Made by a program: the position numbers and the translations under genes
The notes under the pieces: model-generated
Databases searched by the model: none
What the model saw: the letters and a program-made list of their open reading frames with translations, nothing else
What the model was told of the DNA's origin: nothing
Source of the DNA: Streptococcus oralis
Lineage (GTDB): Bacteria; Bacillota; Bacilli; Lactobacillales; Streptococcaceae
NCBI RefSeq assembly: GCF_001579175.1
Contig: NZ_KQ970763.1
Span: forward strand, 1 to 40,544
Direction: 5' to 3'
DNA length: 40,544 nt
Shown here: one piece after another, positions 32,993 through 40,544 of the stretch
Position numbering within the stretch: the stretch's first letter is position 1
Layout: every line of letters begins with the position of its first letter

Positions 32993-33850
32993 ATGAAATA
33001 CCCAAAAATTGATTTAAAAACTATTCGTCTGCAGGCTAGGCAATTTCAGGCTGAAAATCCCCGCCTCCTTCTGGTCTATCTCCTTCCTAGTATGCTGGTC
33101 ATCTTGTCAGGCTTTCTCAACCCCTTGGCTCGTCTCCAAGAAAGTGTTTTAGAGCAATCCTTTTTCAGCATGCTGACACAAGTTCTCCAAGCCTATCTCT
33201 TCCCGCTAGTGGTTTCTTTTATGAGCGCTATTTTTCTAGCAGGTGCTGCTTTTGCGACACTCCGACTCCTCAAGGATCCTGATACGGAACTCTCAGCAAA
33301 ATCAAGCCTGGCCCTTTTTACTGAAGAGCGCTTCTCGCAAACTTTCCTGACCCTCCTCCTCAAACGCTTCTACCTCTTTTTATGGAGTATCCCAAACCTA
33401 GTAAGCGTTTATTTTCTTTTTTATAGCAATCTCTTGGCTCGGAGATTTGTCGCCCTACATCCTGAATTTCCAAAACTAGACCTCTCATCCGTTGAAACGG
33501 AGCAATTCCTTATGACCTTTGGTCTCTACTTTTTCGCGAGCCTCATCTTGATGATTGTAGGAAATGCCCTCTATATCCCGCAACATTACGCCTACTCGCA
33601 GGTAGAATTCCTCCTCTGCGACACTCTAGATTTAGGGCAGGCTAAACCCAGTCAAATCCTGAAAACAAGCCGTTTCTTGATGAATGGTTACAAATTCCAG
33701 CGCTTTGTCCTCGACCTACAACTACTCCCTTGGTACTTCCTCAATTGGATCACTTTTGGAATTGCTAGTTTTTCAATCCTTCCCTATATCCAAAACAATC
33801 ACATCTTCTTTTACAGAGCCCTACTAGCCCGTAAACGTCGAAATGGATAA
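32993..33850 (+). CDS. DUF975-like integral membrane protein
   Basis: 285 residues from MKYPKIDLKTIRLQARQFQA. At least five hydrophobic segments (LLLVYLLPSMLVILSGFL, YLFPLVVSFMSAIFLAGAAF, FYLFLWSIPNLVSVYFLFYS, FASLILMIVGNALYIP, WYFLNWITFGIASF). The pattern with a TSRFLMNGYKFQRF segment before the last span resembles DUF975-family proteins of Firmicutes, whose function is unknown. A 44-codon upstream extension would run across both divergent promoters and was rejected. Probably translated from a leaderless mRNA. Confidence 0.8.
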   Translation: MKYPKIDLKTIRLQARQFQAENPRLLLVYLLPSMLVILSGFLNPLARLQESVLEQSFFSMLTQVLQAYLFPLVVSFMSAIFLAGAAFATLRLLKDPDTELSAKSSLALFTEERFSQTFLTLLLKRFYLFLWSIPNLVSVYFLFYSNLLARRFVALHPEFPKLDLSSVETEQFLMTFGLYFFASLILMIVGNALYIPQHYAYSQVEFLLCDTLDLGQAKPSQILKTSRFLMNGYKFQRFVLDLQLLPWYFLNWITFGIASFSILPYIQNNHIFFYRALLARKRRNG

Positions 33851-33858
33851 GAATCTAC

Positions 33859-33896
33859 AAAACCCAGTGTCCTGAAAGACGCTGGGTTTCTTATTT
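33859..33896 (+). terminator. terminator of the DUF975-like gene
   Basis: AAACCCAGTGTC pairs with GACGCTGGGTTT (one G-U) around CTGAAA, then CTTATTT. Confidence 0.88.
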
Positions 33897-33983
33897 AAAA
33901 AGCAACATACTCAGCAGAGTCAAAATAGCGGGTCCACCTTGCTTCAGAATAATCTTCTTATTATCCTGAAGGAAGACACACAA

Positions 33984-34018
33984 AAAAGAAGCGGGAACTC
34001 AATCAGTTCCCAACTTCC
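33984..34018 (-). terminator. terminator of the LysM protein gene
   Basis: GAAGTTGGGAACT pairs with AGTTCCCGCTTC around GATTG on the minus strand, followed by TTTTTTG. Confidence 0.88.
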
Positions 34019-34028
34019 ATTTTAATGA

Positions 34029-35240
34029 TTAGTTCATTGAAACGTGAACGTGATCATAGTGGTTTTCGGTTACGCTACCACGGTCTGGCATTGGATTCCA
34101 AGTGTAGGCTGGTCCATATTTACTATCGTATGGAGCGTAGAAACGTTGTTTCCAGATGATATAGTTAATGCCACGGCTAGCCATATTTTTGACTGCATAT
34201 TCTACAATTTGATCCCCGAGTGCTGAACTCACTGGAACCATAAAGTCGATGGCCAAACCTTTTCCATGGTCCCCACTGTCACCAGGACGGTAACCACTAA
34301 AGGATGTGATGCCAAACAAGTTGGCTACTTCTTCTTTAAAGGCTGCCGTTTGTGGTTGAAGACCAGCATTCTCAGACTTAGCTACAGCAAGTCCTGCATA
34401 GTCAGGAGCCGCTGGAGCCGAATACGTTCTTGAAGGAGTTTGGCTTTGCTCTGCTTGATAAGTTGAAGTTGCAGTGTCAGAAGTTGCTGTTGATGCTGCT
34501 GTTTCTTCTGCTGCACTTGTTCCTGTTGTATCAGCAGGCGTTTCAGTTGCCGGCGCAGCTGCTACTGGTGCTTCTGCTGGAGTTGTTGCTGCCGTTTCTT
34601 CGGTAGCTGGAGTCGCTGCTTGTGGAGCTTCTTCAACTGGACTAGTTGTTTCTGCTACTGGTGCTTCCGCTGGAGTCGTTTCAGCTGTTTCTTCAGCTAC
34701 AGATGTTTCTGTAGATGGTGTCTCTTCAGCAACTGTCGCTGTCTCAGAAACTTCTGAACTTGGCGCTACTTCTGCTGGTTTTTCCGTCTCGGTTGCAGTT
34801 GGAGCTTCCTCAATTGGTTGAGAAAGGTCTTCTACTTGAACCGTTTGTTCATCGACGGTTACTTGGTTGGTCGTCAAATCAGCTGTCGCAGTCGTCACTT
34901 CTTCACTAGCATCTGCTTGAGGAGTCTGGATTTTAACTTCCGTCACCTCTTCTGCCTCATTGACAGTTGTAGTGAGGACAGTATCTGGGAAAATCAAGTC
35001 CATATTGGTGATCTTGTTCAAATTAGCAAGAACTGTCACATCTACTCCCAAAGCTTCTGCAATCGTGCTCAGGGTATCACCATACTGAACTGTATAGCTG
35101 TTTTTGTTCTCGTTTTTCGTCACGTCATTTTGGATTTGCTCAACGGTACGTGCTGTCCATGCAATTTCTTCCGCTTGAGTTGCCAATGCTGGCGCAAAAG
35201 ACAAGGCTACTGTTGAGGCTAAAATAATTCTTTTCTTCAT
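34029..35240 (-). CDS. secreted LysM-domain cell-wall protein
   Basis: 403 residues. The signal peptide is MKKRIILASTVALSFAPALA, cleaved near TQAEE. A LysM domain (about 47-90, YTVQYGDTLSTIAEALGVDV..LANLNKITNMDLIFPDT) binds peptidoglycan. Then come about 180 residues of low-complexity Thr/Glu/Ala/Pro with near-repeats of TTPAEAPVA, probably a wall-spanning stalk. The conserved C-terminal domain (about 280-403) has FSGYRPGDSGDHGKGLAIDF and ENHYDHVHVSMN, with His/Asp residues like a D,D-carboxypeptidase-related fold. Substrate not proven. The ATG at 35240 follows AAAGGAATG. An extended -10 (TGTTATGAT) lies near 35274-35282. I recall a homologue in the pneumococcal WalRK regulon, but see only a partial WalR-like box. 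Confidence 0.88.
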   Translation of the reverse strand: MKKRIILASTVALSFAPALATQAEEIAWTARTVEQIQNDVTKNENKNSYTVQYGDTLSTIAEALGVDVTVLANLNKITNMDLIFPDTVLTTTVNEAEEVTEVKIQTPQADASEEVTTATADLTTNQVTVDEQTVQVEDLSQPIEEAPTATETEKPAEVAPSSEVSETATVAEETPSTETSVAEETAETTPAEAPVAETTSPVEEAPQAATPATEETAATTPAEAPVAAAPATETPADTTGTSAAEETAASTATSDTATSTYQAEQSQTPSRTYSAPAAPDYAGLAVAKSENAGLQPQTAAFKEEVANLFGITSFSGYRPGDSGDHGKGLAIDFMVPVSSALGDQIVEYAVKNMASRGINYIIWKQRFYAPYDSKYGPAYTWNPMPDRGSVTENHYDHVHVSMN

Positions 35241-35286
35241 TCTTTCACATTCCTTTCAAATGAGTACCTGTCTATCATAACACAAA

Positions 35287-35312
35287 AAAAGCAGAAAAAA
35301 AGCCCTCTCGGG
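35287..35312 (-). terminator. terminator of the HAD/MATE operon
   Basis: GCCC/GGGC stem with TCTC loop plus flanking A-T pairs (35301-35312), followed on the minus strand by TTTTTTTCTGC. About 95 bases after the HAD stop. Confidence 0.75.
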
Positions 35313-35405
35313 CCTATTTAACAGAACTGACCATTCCTTGTAACAAACTCGATCAGTTGAAATAGTTTGTTAGGTTTCTGTCACAGAACTGACACACTCT
35401 TCTCG

Positions 35406-36026
35406 TTACTTATCCTCAAAAATATAAGGAATATCTGCTAGTGCTTGAATCTTCTGATTCCCTTCATAAGATGACTCTAAAAAGTTAATGCTTTGAAGAC
35501 CACTATTCTGGGCAAATTCCACATCCAAAGTCCGATCCCCTATATAATAGGTAGTCCTAGGATCCAACTCATATTTGTCTAACAGATATGTCGCCGCTTC
35601 TGGACTAGGCTTGCGTGCAAAACCACTCTGACTGGTTAGAATCTCTGTGAAATAGAACTCCAACCCCAAGTCTCTTAAAATAGTAAGAGCATTGTCTCCC
35701 TTATGAGTATAAACAAACTGCTGAATCCCTGCTTGTTCTGCCCAAGCCAACACTTCACGCGCACCTGGCATCAAAACTACCTGGGCATTCTTCTCAGCTA
35801 GACTCTGGGCACGCACCTGATTGAGCACTTTCGCATCCAGCTTTCGCTCTTCTGCCACCTGCTCCAGCAAATCCTGCACAGAGTACCTGAGGATAAACTC
35901 TCTCACGCTCTCCTTATCATAAGGAATAGAAAACTGACCAAAGGTTTCCTCAATCCCTGACAAAATCGCTTCGTAAGAGTCCAATAAGGTTCCGTCTAAA
36001 TCCCAAATAAAGGCTATTTTTTGCAT
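35406..36026 (-). CDS. HAD-superfamily hydrolase (phosphoglycolate-phosphatase-like)
   Basis: 206 residues. Motif I is IWDLDGTLLDSYEA (nucleophilic Asp), motif II FVYTHKG, motif III KPSPEAATYLLDKY and motif IV YYIGDRTLDVEFA. The helical cap between motifs I and II marks subclass I, as in PGP/beta-phosphoglucomutase relatives. The substrate is unknown. ATG 36026 is 3 bases after the MATE stop, so the two are one operon. A repeat-rich 3' region follows the stop. Confidence 0.9.
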   Translation of the reverse strand: MQKIAFIWDLDGTLLDSYEAILSGIEETFGQFSIPYDKESVREFILRYSVQDLLEQVAEERKLDAKVLNQVRAQSLAEKNAQVVLMPGAREVLAWAEQAGIQQFVYTHKGDNALTILRDLGLEFYFTEILTSQSGFARKPSPEAATYLLDKYELDPRTTYYIGDRTLDVEFAQNSGLQSINFLESSYEGNQKIQALADIPYIFEDK

Positions 36027-36029
36027 CTC

Positions 36030-37310
36030 CTATCCTTTCAAACTCATATAACGCTGGTAACGGTAGCGTAGAAATAACCATCGAAAACCATTATCCAAGA
36101 GAGTCCCTGCCCAAATACCAGGTAAGCCCCAACCAAGAACAATACCCATCAGATAAGCTGTCCCGATTCGGATACACCACATACCGATACTTGTCGCATA
36201 AAAGGGGAGACGAGCATTCCCCAAACCCTGCCAAACTGCCGTATATATAACTGTCCCTGTCGCCATGGGGGTTCCTAGTAGAGAGAACAGTGCCACCAAA
36301 ACACTCGCCTCGACTGCTACAGGGTCCGTCGTATAGAGATGAGTCAGTGGTGTCCCCAAGGCATAGATACTGAAAGTTAAGGGCAACATGAGAAGCAGAG
36401 AAAGCCAAAAGGTTTGTTTGCTCAAACTAGCGACTCTTTCCCAATTATTCTCTCCAACTGCTCGAGCCACCTGCATGACTGTTGCCGTAGCGACGCCAAA
36501 GGCAGGCATATAGTTAAACTGGGTCAAGACTTCTCCGACTGCATTCCCCGCTACTGCCTCCGTCCCAAAAGAAACAACCAAGGCAATGATTACTACATCT
36601 CCAGCTCGCATCATGAGACGTTCTCCTGCCGCTGGCAAAGCCAAAGTCAATAGTTCCTTATCTAAACCAAAAGTCGGTTTCTCAAAAGGCAGCTTTAATT
36701 GCGACCACAGAATCACAAGACCGACTAATCGAGACAAGATAGTCCCCCAAGCAACACCCGCTATGCCCATATCAAGGACAAAAATAGCTAGACTTGAAAA
36801 AAGAATATTTAAGGCATTTGACAAGAGACTAACATAGAGGGGGAGACGCGGATTATGAGTTGCACGAATCAAGGCCCCAAAACTGGTCATCAAACCCAAA
36901 AGAACAATCGAACCACCCACTAAAGAAAGGTAGAGTCCTCCACTTTCAGCCACAGCCTCCTCAGTCCCCAAAAGTCCAATCATCTCTTGCCCAGCAAAGA
37001 TAGACAAGGCCCCTAAAAGCAAACTCAGTAGCAAGGTAATCTTCAGCGCTTCAGTCACATGATAAGCTAGCTTGGACTGATCTTTCTGCCCCATGCTTTT
37101 TGAAATAACACTGGAAATAGCAGCCCCCAGAGCGATGAAAATCGCCTGGTAAATGGTGATAATATTGCCAGCCACTGAAACACCCGAAATAGCGATCAAG
37201 CCCAAGTGAGCGACCAAGTAACTATCCACCATGCCCATGAGCATCTGCAAAAAGTTTTCGCCCATAGCGGGTAAGGCAATGTTGAGAATGTCTTTATTTT
37301 TCCTAAACAT
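36030..37310 (-). CDS. MATE-family efflux transporter (DinF-like)
   Basis: 426 residues with about 12 membrane spans, matching the MATE length. Typical features: the N-terminal ALPAMGENFLQMLMGMVDSYLVAHLGLIAISGVSVAGN, and the related second-half LALPAAGERLMMRAGDVVIIAL, showing the internal duplication of MATE proteins. Exports drugs or metabolites using Na+ or H+; substrate unknown. ATG 37310 follows AGGAGG. No promoter is visible in the 60-base gap to thrC, so expression may rely on read-through of the thrC terminator. Confidence 0.9.
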   Translation of the reverse strand: MFRKNKDILNIALPAMGENFLQMLMGMVDSYLVAHLGLIAISGVSVAGNIITIYQAIFIALGAAISSVISKSMGQKDQSKLAYHVTEALKITLLLSLLLGALSIFAGQEMIGLLGTEEAVAESGGLYLSLVGGSIVLLGLMTSFGALIRATHNPRLPLYVSLLSNALNILFSSLAIFVLDMGIAGVAWGTILSRLVGLVILWSQLKLPFEKPTFGLDKELLTLALPAAGERLMMRAGDVVIIALVVSFGTEAVAGNAVGEVLTQFNYMPAFGVATATVMQVARAVGENNWERVASLSKQTFWLSLLLMLPLTFSIYALGTPLTHLYTTDPVAVEASVLVALFSLLGTPMATGTVIYTAVWQGLGNARLPFYATSIGMWCIRIGTAYLMGIVLGWGLPGIWAGTLLDNGFRWLFLRYRYQRYMSLKG

Positions 37311-37324
37311 TCTGTCCTCCTGAT

Positions 37325-37358
37325 GAAAAGAAACTCAGTTGGTTTCCCAACCGAGTTT
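37325..37358 (-). terminator. terminator of thrC
   Basis: 12-bp stem AAACTCAGTTGG/CCAACCGAGTTT (one G-U) around TTTC (37331-37358), followed by CTTTTC on the minus strand. The short T-run may allow read-through to the MATE gene. Confidence 0.85.
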
Positions 37359-37370
37359 ACTTCCTCTGTC

Positions 37371-38855
37371 TTAAAGTCCTAGATAAGCCTCAACCGCTGC
37401 TTGCATGTCAGCAGCTGCCACTGTTGTTTTATGACGAACTGGAGCCGTTTCTAGGCCATCAACTGCTGGTGGCACTGCCACTCCTGAGATTTCATGTAAT
37501 TGAGCCAAGGCTTCAAAGTCTGTCAAGCCTGATTTTCCTGTTACAGCTTCTACGGCAACTACTGGGAATTTATAAGGACTAGCTGTTGAAGCAATCACGG
37601 TCTTAGTCACATCACCTGTCGCCGCTTGGTATTTTTTATATACGGCCGAAGCAACTGCTGTATGAGGGTCCTCAATATAAGCATCTGCCTCATAAACACG
37701 CTTGATTTCTGCTGCTGTTTCCGCTTCAGTCGCATACTCAGCTGCAAAGAGGTTCAAGATAGCAGAATCAAAATCAGTCAACTCATATTGTCCTTGTGTA
37801 CTCAAGGCGTTCATGAGTTCAGCTGTCTTAACCGCATCATTCCCCAAAAGATGGAAAATCAAACGCTCCAAGTTTGAAGATACTAAGATATCCATAGATG
37901 GACTAGTTGTGACCTTAAACTCACGTTTCTTATCGTAAACACGTGTTTTAAAGAAGTCTGTCAAGACATTGTTGTCATTTGAAGCACAGATCAATTTGCC
38001 AACTGGCAGACCAATTTGTTTAGCATAAAAGGCAGCCAAGATATTTCCAAAGTTTCCTGTTGGTACTGTGAAGTTGACCTTATCACCAGCCACAATCTCA
38101 CCAGTCTTGACCAACTGAGCATAGGCATAAACATAATAAACAATCTGTGGTACCAAACGACCAATGTTCATAGAGTTAGCTGATGAAAATTGCAGTTTAT
38201 TGGCAGCCAATTTTTCACGAAGAGCCACATCATTAAACATATGCTTCACGTTTGTTTGCGCATCGTCAAAGTTTCCATCAATAGCGATAACATGAGTATT
38301 GCCGCCAGTCTGAGTAGTCATTTGCAACTCTTGTACCTTGCTGACACCATCCTTTGGATAAAAGACGATAATCTCAGTACCAGGTACATCCGCAAACCCT
38401 GCCATAGCCGCTTTTCCAGTATCACCAGATGTCGCTGTCAAAATGACAATCTTGTTCTCTAAACCATGCTTTTTAGCGGCCGTCGTCATAAAGTATGGCA
38501 AGATAGACAAGGCCATATCCTTAAAGGCAATCGTTGAACCATGGAACAATTCCAAGTTGTATTGCCCATCCAATTTCACCAATGGCGCAATAGCTGGAGT
38601 ATCAAACTTGCTATCGTAGGCATTGTTGATACAGTAATCCAACTCCTCTGCTGTAAAGTCATCCAAAAATGCTGACAGGACAAGCTTAGCTACTTCTTGG
38701 TAAGAAGCATCTTTTAATTTGTCAAAGTCCAAATCGACCTTTGGATAAGTAACTGGGGTAAAGAGACCACCGTCCGTCGCCAAACCTTGCAAAATAGCTT
38801 GGCTGGCAGTTACTGTATTTTTCGCATCACGCGTTGATTGATAAACTAATGTCAT
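37371..38855 (-). CDS. thrC: threonine synthase
   Basis: PLP enzyme making threonine from O-phosphohomoserine. 494 residues. The PLP Lys lies in HGSTIAFKDMALSIL (about 104-118), with ATSGDTGKAAMAGF and the phosphate loop VPTGNFGNILAAF. ATG 38855 follows AAAGGATAG. An extended -10 (TGA-TATAAT, 38887-38892) drives it. No T-box or threonine leader peptide is visible in the short upstream gap. Confidence 0.95.
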   Translation of the reverse strand: MTLVYQSTRDAKNTVTASQAILQGLATDGGLFTPVTYPKVDLDFDKLKDASYQEVAKLVLSAFLDDFTAEELDYCINNAYDSKFDTPAIAPLVKLDGQYNLELFHGSTIAFKDMALSILPYFMTTAAKKHGLENKIVILTATSGDTGKAAMAGFADVPGTEIIVFYPKDGVSKVQELQMTTQTGGNTHVIAIDGNFDDAQTNVKHMFNDVALREKLAANKLQFSSANSMNIGRLVPQIVYYVYAYAQLVKTGEIVAGDKVNFTVPTGNFGNILAAFYAKQIGLPVGKLICASNDNNVLTDFFKTRVYDKKREFKVTTSPSMDILVSSNLERLIFHLLGNDAVKTAELMNALSTQGQYELTDFDSAILNLFAAEYATEAETAAEIKRVYEADAYIEDPHTAVASAVYKKYQAATGDVTKTVIASTASPYKFPVVAVEAVTGKSGLTDFEALAQLHEISGVAVPPAVDGLETAPVRHKTTVAAADMQAAVEAYLGL

Positions 38856-38886
38856 GAATCTCTATCCTTTATCTATAGTCTCTTCC

Positions 38887-38895
38887 ATTATATCA
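38887..38895 (-). promoter_or_regulatory. extended -10 promoter of thrC
   Basis: Minus strand TGA-TATAAT (TATAAT at 38887-38892), 31 bases before the start codon. Confidence 0.65.
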
Positions 38896-38930
38896 TGATT
38901 TTTCAGAAAATTCTCCCTTTATCAGAGAAA

Positions 38931-40208
38931 TTATAGGCCCAATTCTTCTTTCAAAGGCTGTAAGTAGGTCATTTCTTGCTTACCTCTCTTCTCCAGACCT
39001 TCCTCAGCTAGAAGGAGTAAGCCTTTTGAAAACTCGACAATTGCAGTTTCTTCCTCAACTGTGAGCATTTTCTTAGAAAATTGTCGCCTCAATGACTTAT
39101 AATCACGACCAAATGTGGTTAAAAATGGTGCAGATTGCAAGTAAGCTTCTAACTTGTTTAAATTAACCAACAAACCCAAATGAAAAGCCGTCGCAGCAAA
39201 AGTACGATTCAAGGGTTGCGTACAGACACTACGAAACTCAATAGTACCTCGAGTTGTCAAATCTTGGTACTGGTAACTACGATGAGTTTGGAAATCCTCC
39301 TCCTGAGGATGAATCAACACCTCATCCCCATTAAGGGCGAAGGCGTGAATTTCCGGAGTCCCTAAGTAATCTTTTGCTCGAATTGGGTAAAAATAATAGG
39401 TTTCGCCATCACGTTCCGCAGTAAAGATTGCAGAATGATCTAGGTAATCAAAAAAATCATTCTCATCTTTGAAGAGTCTGGCATTGACGCCTACATTTTC
39501 AGGATAAATCCCGTGCATAGATTCTTCCCAAAAAATATCTCTCGAAATTTTGGTATCCCAATCTGCCCCTGAAAACTCAGAATTGGCAAACAAATAAGCT
39601 TTTGCAGCTTCGATCTGAGTAAATGCGTTGATAACACGCAAATAGTTAGACTTTGAAACATCCAATTGAACTTGGCTTCCACAGATAAAAGCACCATATT
39701 CCGGGTAATCGTGTAAATCCGCCCCTAGAAAAGTTCTACTCAACTTCAAATAGTTCATTAACATCTGATAGCGTGCATAAGCAACCGGTTGATTCTCATT
39801 CTTCTCCCAGTATGGATGGATTCCAGAACCAATAATGGCATGATTTGCCTCACCCAACTTTTTCTGAATCAGAATCATGTAATCTCGAAAACGCACTTCA
39901 ACCTCTTGGATGGATTCCGCCCTACCAAAGGCAAACTCGATAGTTATATAGGAGACTTCGAATAAGATAGTATCTTGGCTAACTGGATCAAGTAACTGAA
40001 TTGGATTTCCAAAATCATCTACTTTTTCGATCGTAAAACCCAGAACTGATGGTAAATACCGAAAGAGATCCTTAACAACTTCACCATCTGTAGCTTTACC
40101 CTCTAAATTTACAATAGGATATTCTAACTCAATACCAATAAATAAATCAGGATTCTCTTTTATATTCTTTAAGTAACGTTTCTTTAGTAATTCAACAGAC
40201 CGAGACAT
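38931..40208 (-). CDS. glutamate-cysteine-ligase-family (GCS2-like) enzyme
   Basis: 425 residues. The N-terminal LFIGIELEYPIVNLEGKA contains the carboxylate-amine ligase metal-binding Glu pattern, with EVSYITIEFAFGRAES, GSGIHPYWEKNE and RGTIEFRSVCTQPLNRT, typical of plant/EgtA-type glutamate-cysteine ligases. It should ligate Glu to Cys or another amine, but the real substrate is uncertain, and no glutathione synthetase is next to it. ATG 40208 has a weak GGTGATT upstream. TATAAT at 40256-40261. Follows the tRNA-Leu terminator. Confidence 0.8.
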   Translation of the reverse strand: MSRSVELLKKRYLKNIKENPDLFIGIELEYPIVNLEGKATDGEVVKDLFRYLPSVLGFTIEKVDDFGNPIQLLDPVSQDTILFEVSYITIEFAFGRAESIQEVEVRFRDYMILIQKKLGEANHAIIGSGIHPYWEKNENQPVAYARYQMLMNYLKLSRTFLGADLHDYPEYGAFICGSQVQLDVSKSNYLRVINAFTQIEAAKAYLFANSEFSGADWDTKISRDIFWEESMHGIYPENVGVNARLFKDENDFFDYLDHSAIFTAERDGETYYFYPIRAKDYLGTPEIHAFALNGDEVLIHPQEEDFQTHRSYQYQDLTTRGTIEFRSVCTQPLNRTFAATAFHLGLLVNLNKLEAYLQSAPFLTTFGRDYKSLRRQFSKKMLTVEEETAIVEFSKGLLLLAEEGLEKRGKQEMTYLQPLKEELGL

Positions 40209-40255
40209 TAATCACCAAACTCTTTCATAATCAAAATAAATTGTGAATAAGTAAT

Positions 40256-40264
40256 ATTATACCA
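40256..40264 (-). promoter_or_regulatory. extended -10 promoter of the GCS2-like gene
   Basis: Minus strand TGG-TATAAT (TATAAT at 40256-40261) with a 48-base leader; no clear -35. Confidence 0.6.
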
Positions 40265-40351
40265 AAAATACACTAAAAATGACTAGAATAAGAAAAAAAT
40301 GATTCTTCAGTTATCTGTACTTAAAGAAAAATATCAAAATCTTCACTAAAT

Positions 40352-40377
40352 CAAAAAACAAGGTCCGAAAACCTTGT
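40352..40377 (-). terminator. terminator of the tRNA-Gln/tRNA-Leu transcript
   Basis: Perfect 7-bp stem ACAAGGT/ACCTTGT (40358-40377) followed by TTTTTTG on the minus strand, 12 bases after tRNA-Leu. Confidence 0.9.
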
Positions 40378-40388
40378 CTTTCATACTA

Positions 40389-40472
40389 TACCGGCGGCCG
40401 GGGTCGAACCGGCACGTCCTTGCGGACACTGGATTTTGAGTCCAGCGCGTCTGCCAATTCCGCCACGCCGGC
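40389..40472 (-). tRNA. tRNA-Leu (CAA)
   Basis: 84-nt class II tRNA on the minus strand with a long variable arm (TGTCCGCAAGGACGT). Acceptor GCCGGCG/CGCCGGT, anticodon stem CTGGA/TCCAG with loop CTCAAAA giving anticodon CAA, T-loop GGTTCGACCC. No encoded CCA. Confidence 0.94.
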
Positions 40473-40481
40473 AAATAGTAA

Positions 40482-40544
40482 CTGGGGTAGCTGGATTCGA
40501 ACCAACGCATGAGGGAGTCAAAGTCCCTTGCCTTACCGCTTGGC
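40482..40544 (-). tRNA. tRNA-Gln (UUG), 5' end cut by the window
   Basis: Minus strand contains about 63 of 72 nt. Anticodon stem AGGGA/TCCCT with loop CTTTGAC gives anticodon TTG. The 3' acceptor is TACCCCA with discriminator G. It lies 9 bases upstream of tRNA-Leu, so both are co-transcribed. Confidence 0.92.

Noticed and set aside
34474..34821. Plus-strand frame of 115 residues rich in Ala, Ser and Val
   Set aside because: It is the antisense of the repetitive Thr/Glu/Ala/Pro stalk of the LysM protein, with no ribosome-binding site or recognisable domain.
38856..38930. T-box or threonine attenuator before thrC
   Set aside because: The gap is only 75 bases, with no T-box sequence and no Thr-rich leader peptide.

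Overview
The window looks like the chromosome of a mitis-group Streptococcus (pneumoniae/mitis/oralis relatives). The evidence is a pneumococcal-type ComX competence sigma factor beside a tRNA-Glu/rRNA promoter, a complete comGA-comGG pilus operon, class A PBP2a, and a gene order (comX-nusG-secE-rpmG-pbp2a ... gapA ... adhE ... tkt ... jag-yidC-rnpA ... ackA-comG ... nagA ... tgt ... thrC) that I recall from the pneumococcal chromosome. The protein sequences are close to pneumococcal ones but not identical, so I do not name a species. Almost every gene is on the minus strand. The exceptions are the RluA-type pseudouridine synthase (4108-4983) and the DUF975-like membrane protein (32993-33850).

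Layout. 1-246: rRNA-type promoter leading out of the window, and tRNA-Glu. 247-4983: comX, nusG, secE, rpmG, pbp2a, pseudouridine synthase. 5062-6069: gapA. 6247-11839: an AT-rich accessory block (below). 11964-18229: adhE, a MORN-repeat membrane protein, low-molecular-weight phosphatase, yajC and tkt. 18348-21197: a gene interrupted by a stop codon, then jag, yidC and rnpA. 21358-24201: ackA and two methyltransferases. 24234-27941: comG operon with a cin-box promoter. 28006-32876: DUF1033 protein, nagA with a NagR-type operator, an OatA-like acyltransferase, tgt. 32993-40208: DUF975-like protein, LysM cell-wall protein, HAD phosphatase, MATE transporter, thrC and a glutamate-cysteine-ligase-family enzyme. 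40389-40544: tRNA-Leu and tRNA-Gln.

The outstanding region is 6247-11839, between gapA and adhE. In transcription order it encodes: a ComR-like regulator (XRE helix-turn-helix plus TPR-like part); a promoter with a GACA-N4-TGTC dyad just upstream of its -35; a 16-residue hydrophobic peptide ending GGWWT, which looks like a WW-type pheromone precursor; an unknown 96-residue protein; three tandem, similar 30-31-residue peptides that are cationic, carry 7-8 tryptophans each and have no leader; a 63-nt imperfect hairpin; an ABC ATPase; an ABC permease split by a frameshift at an A7 tract; and a second, MacB/FtsX-type ABC transporter. I read it as a self-contained quorum-sensing circuit that switches on leaderless bacteriocin-like peptides together with their export or immunity transporters, in a lineage whose own competence normally uses ComCDE rather than ComRS. 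The gene content is seen directly; the function is inferred.

Other observations: three genes with an extended -10 box exactly 6 nt before the ATG, predicting leaderless mRNAs (a fourth, weaker case is listed separately); promoters embedded in terminators; five TTGTGAA half-sites upstream of adhE; a cre-like site just downstream of the ackA -10 box; and a structured leader upstream of tgt.
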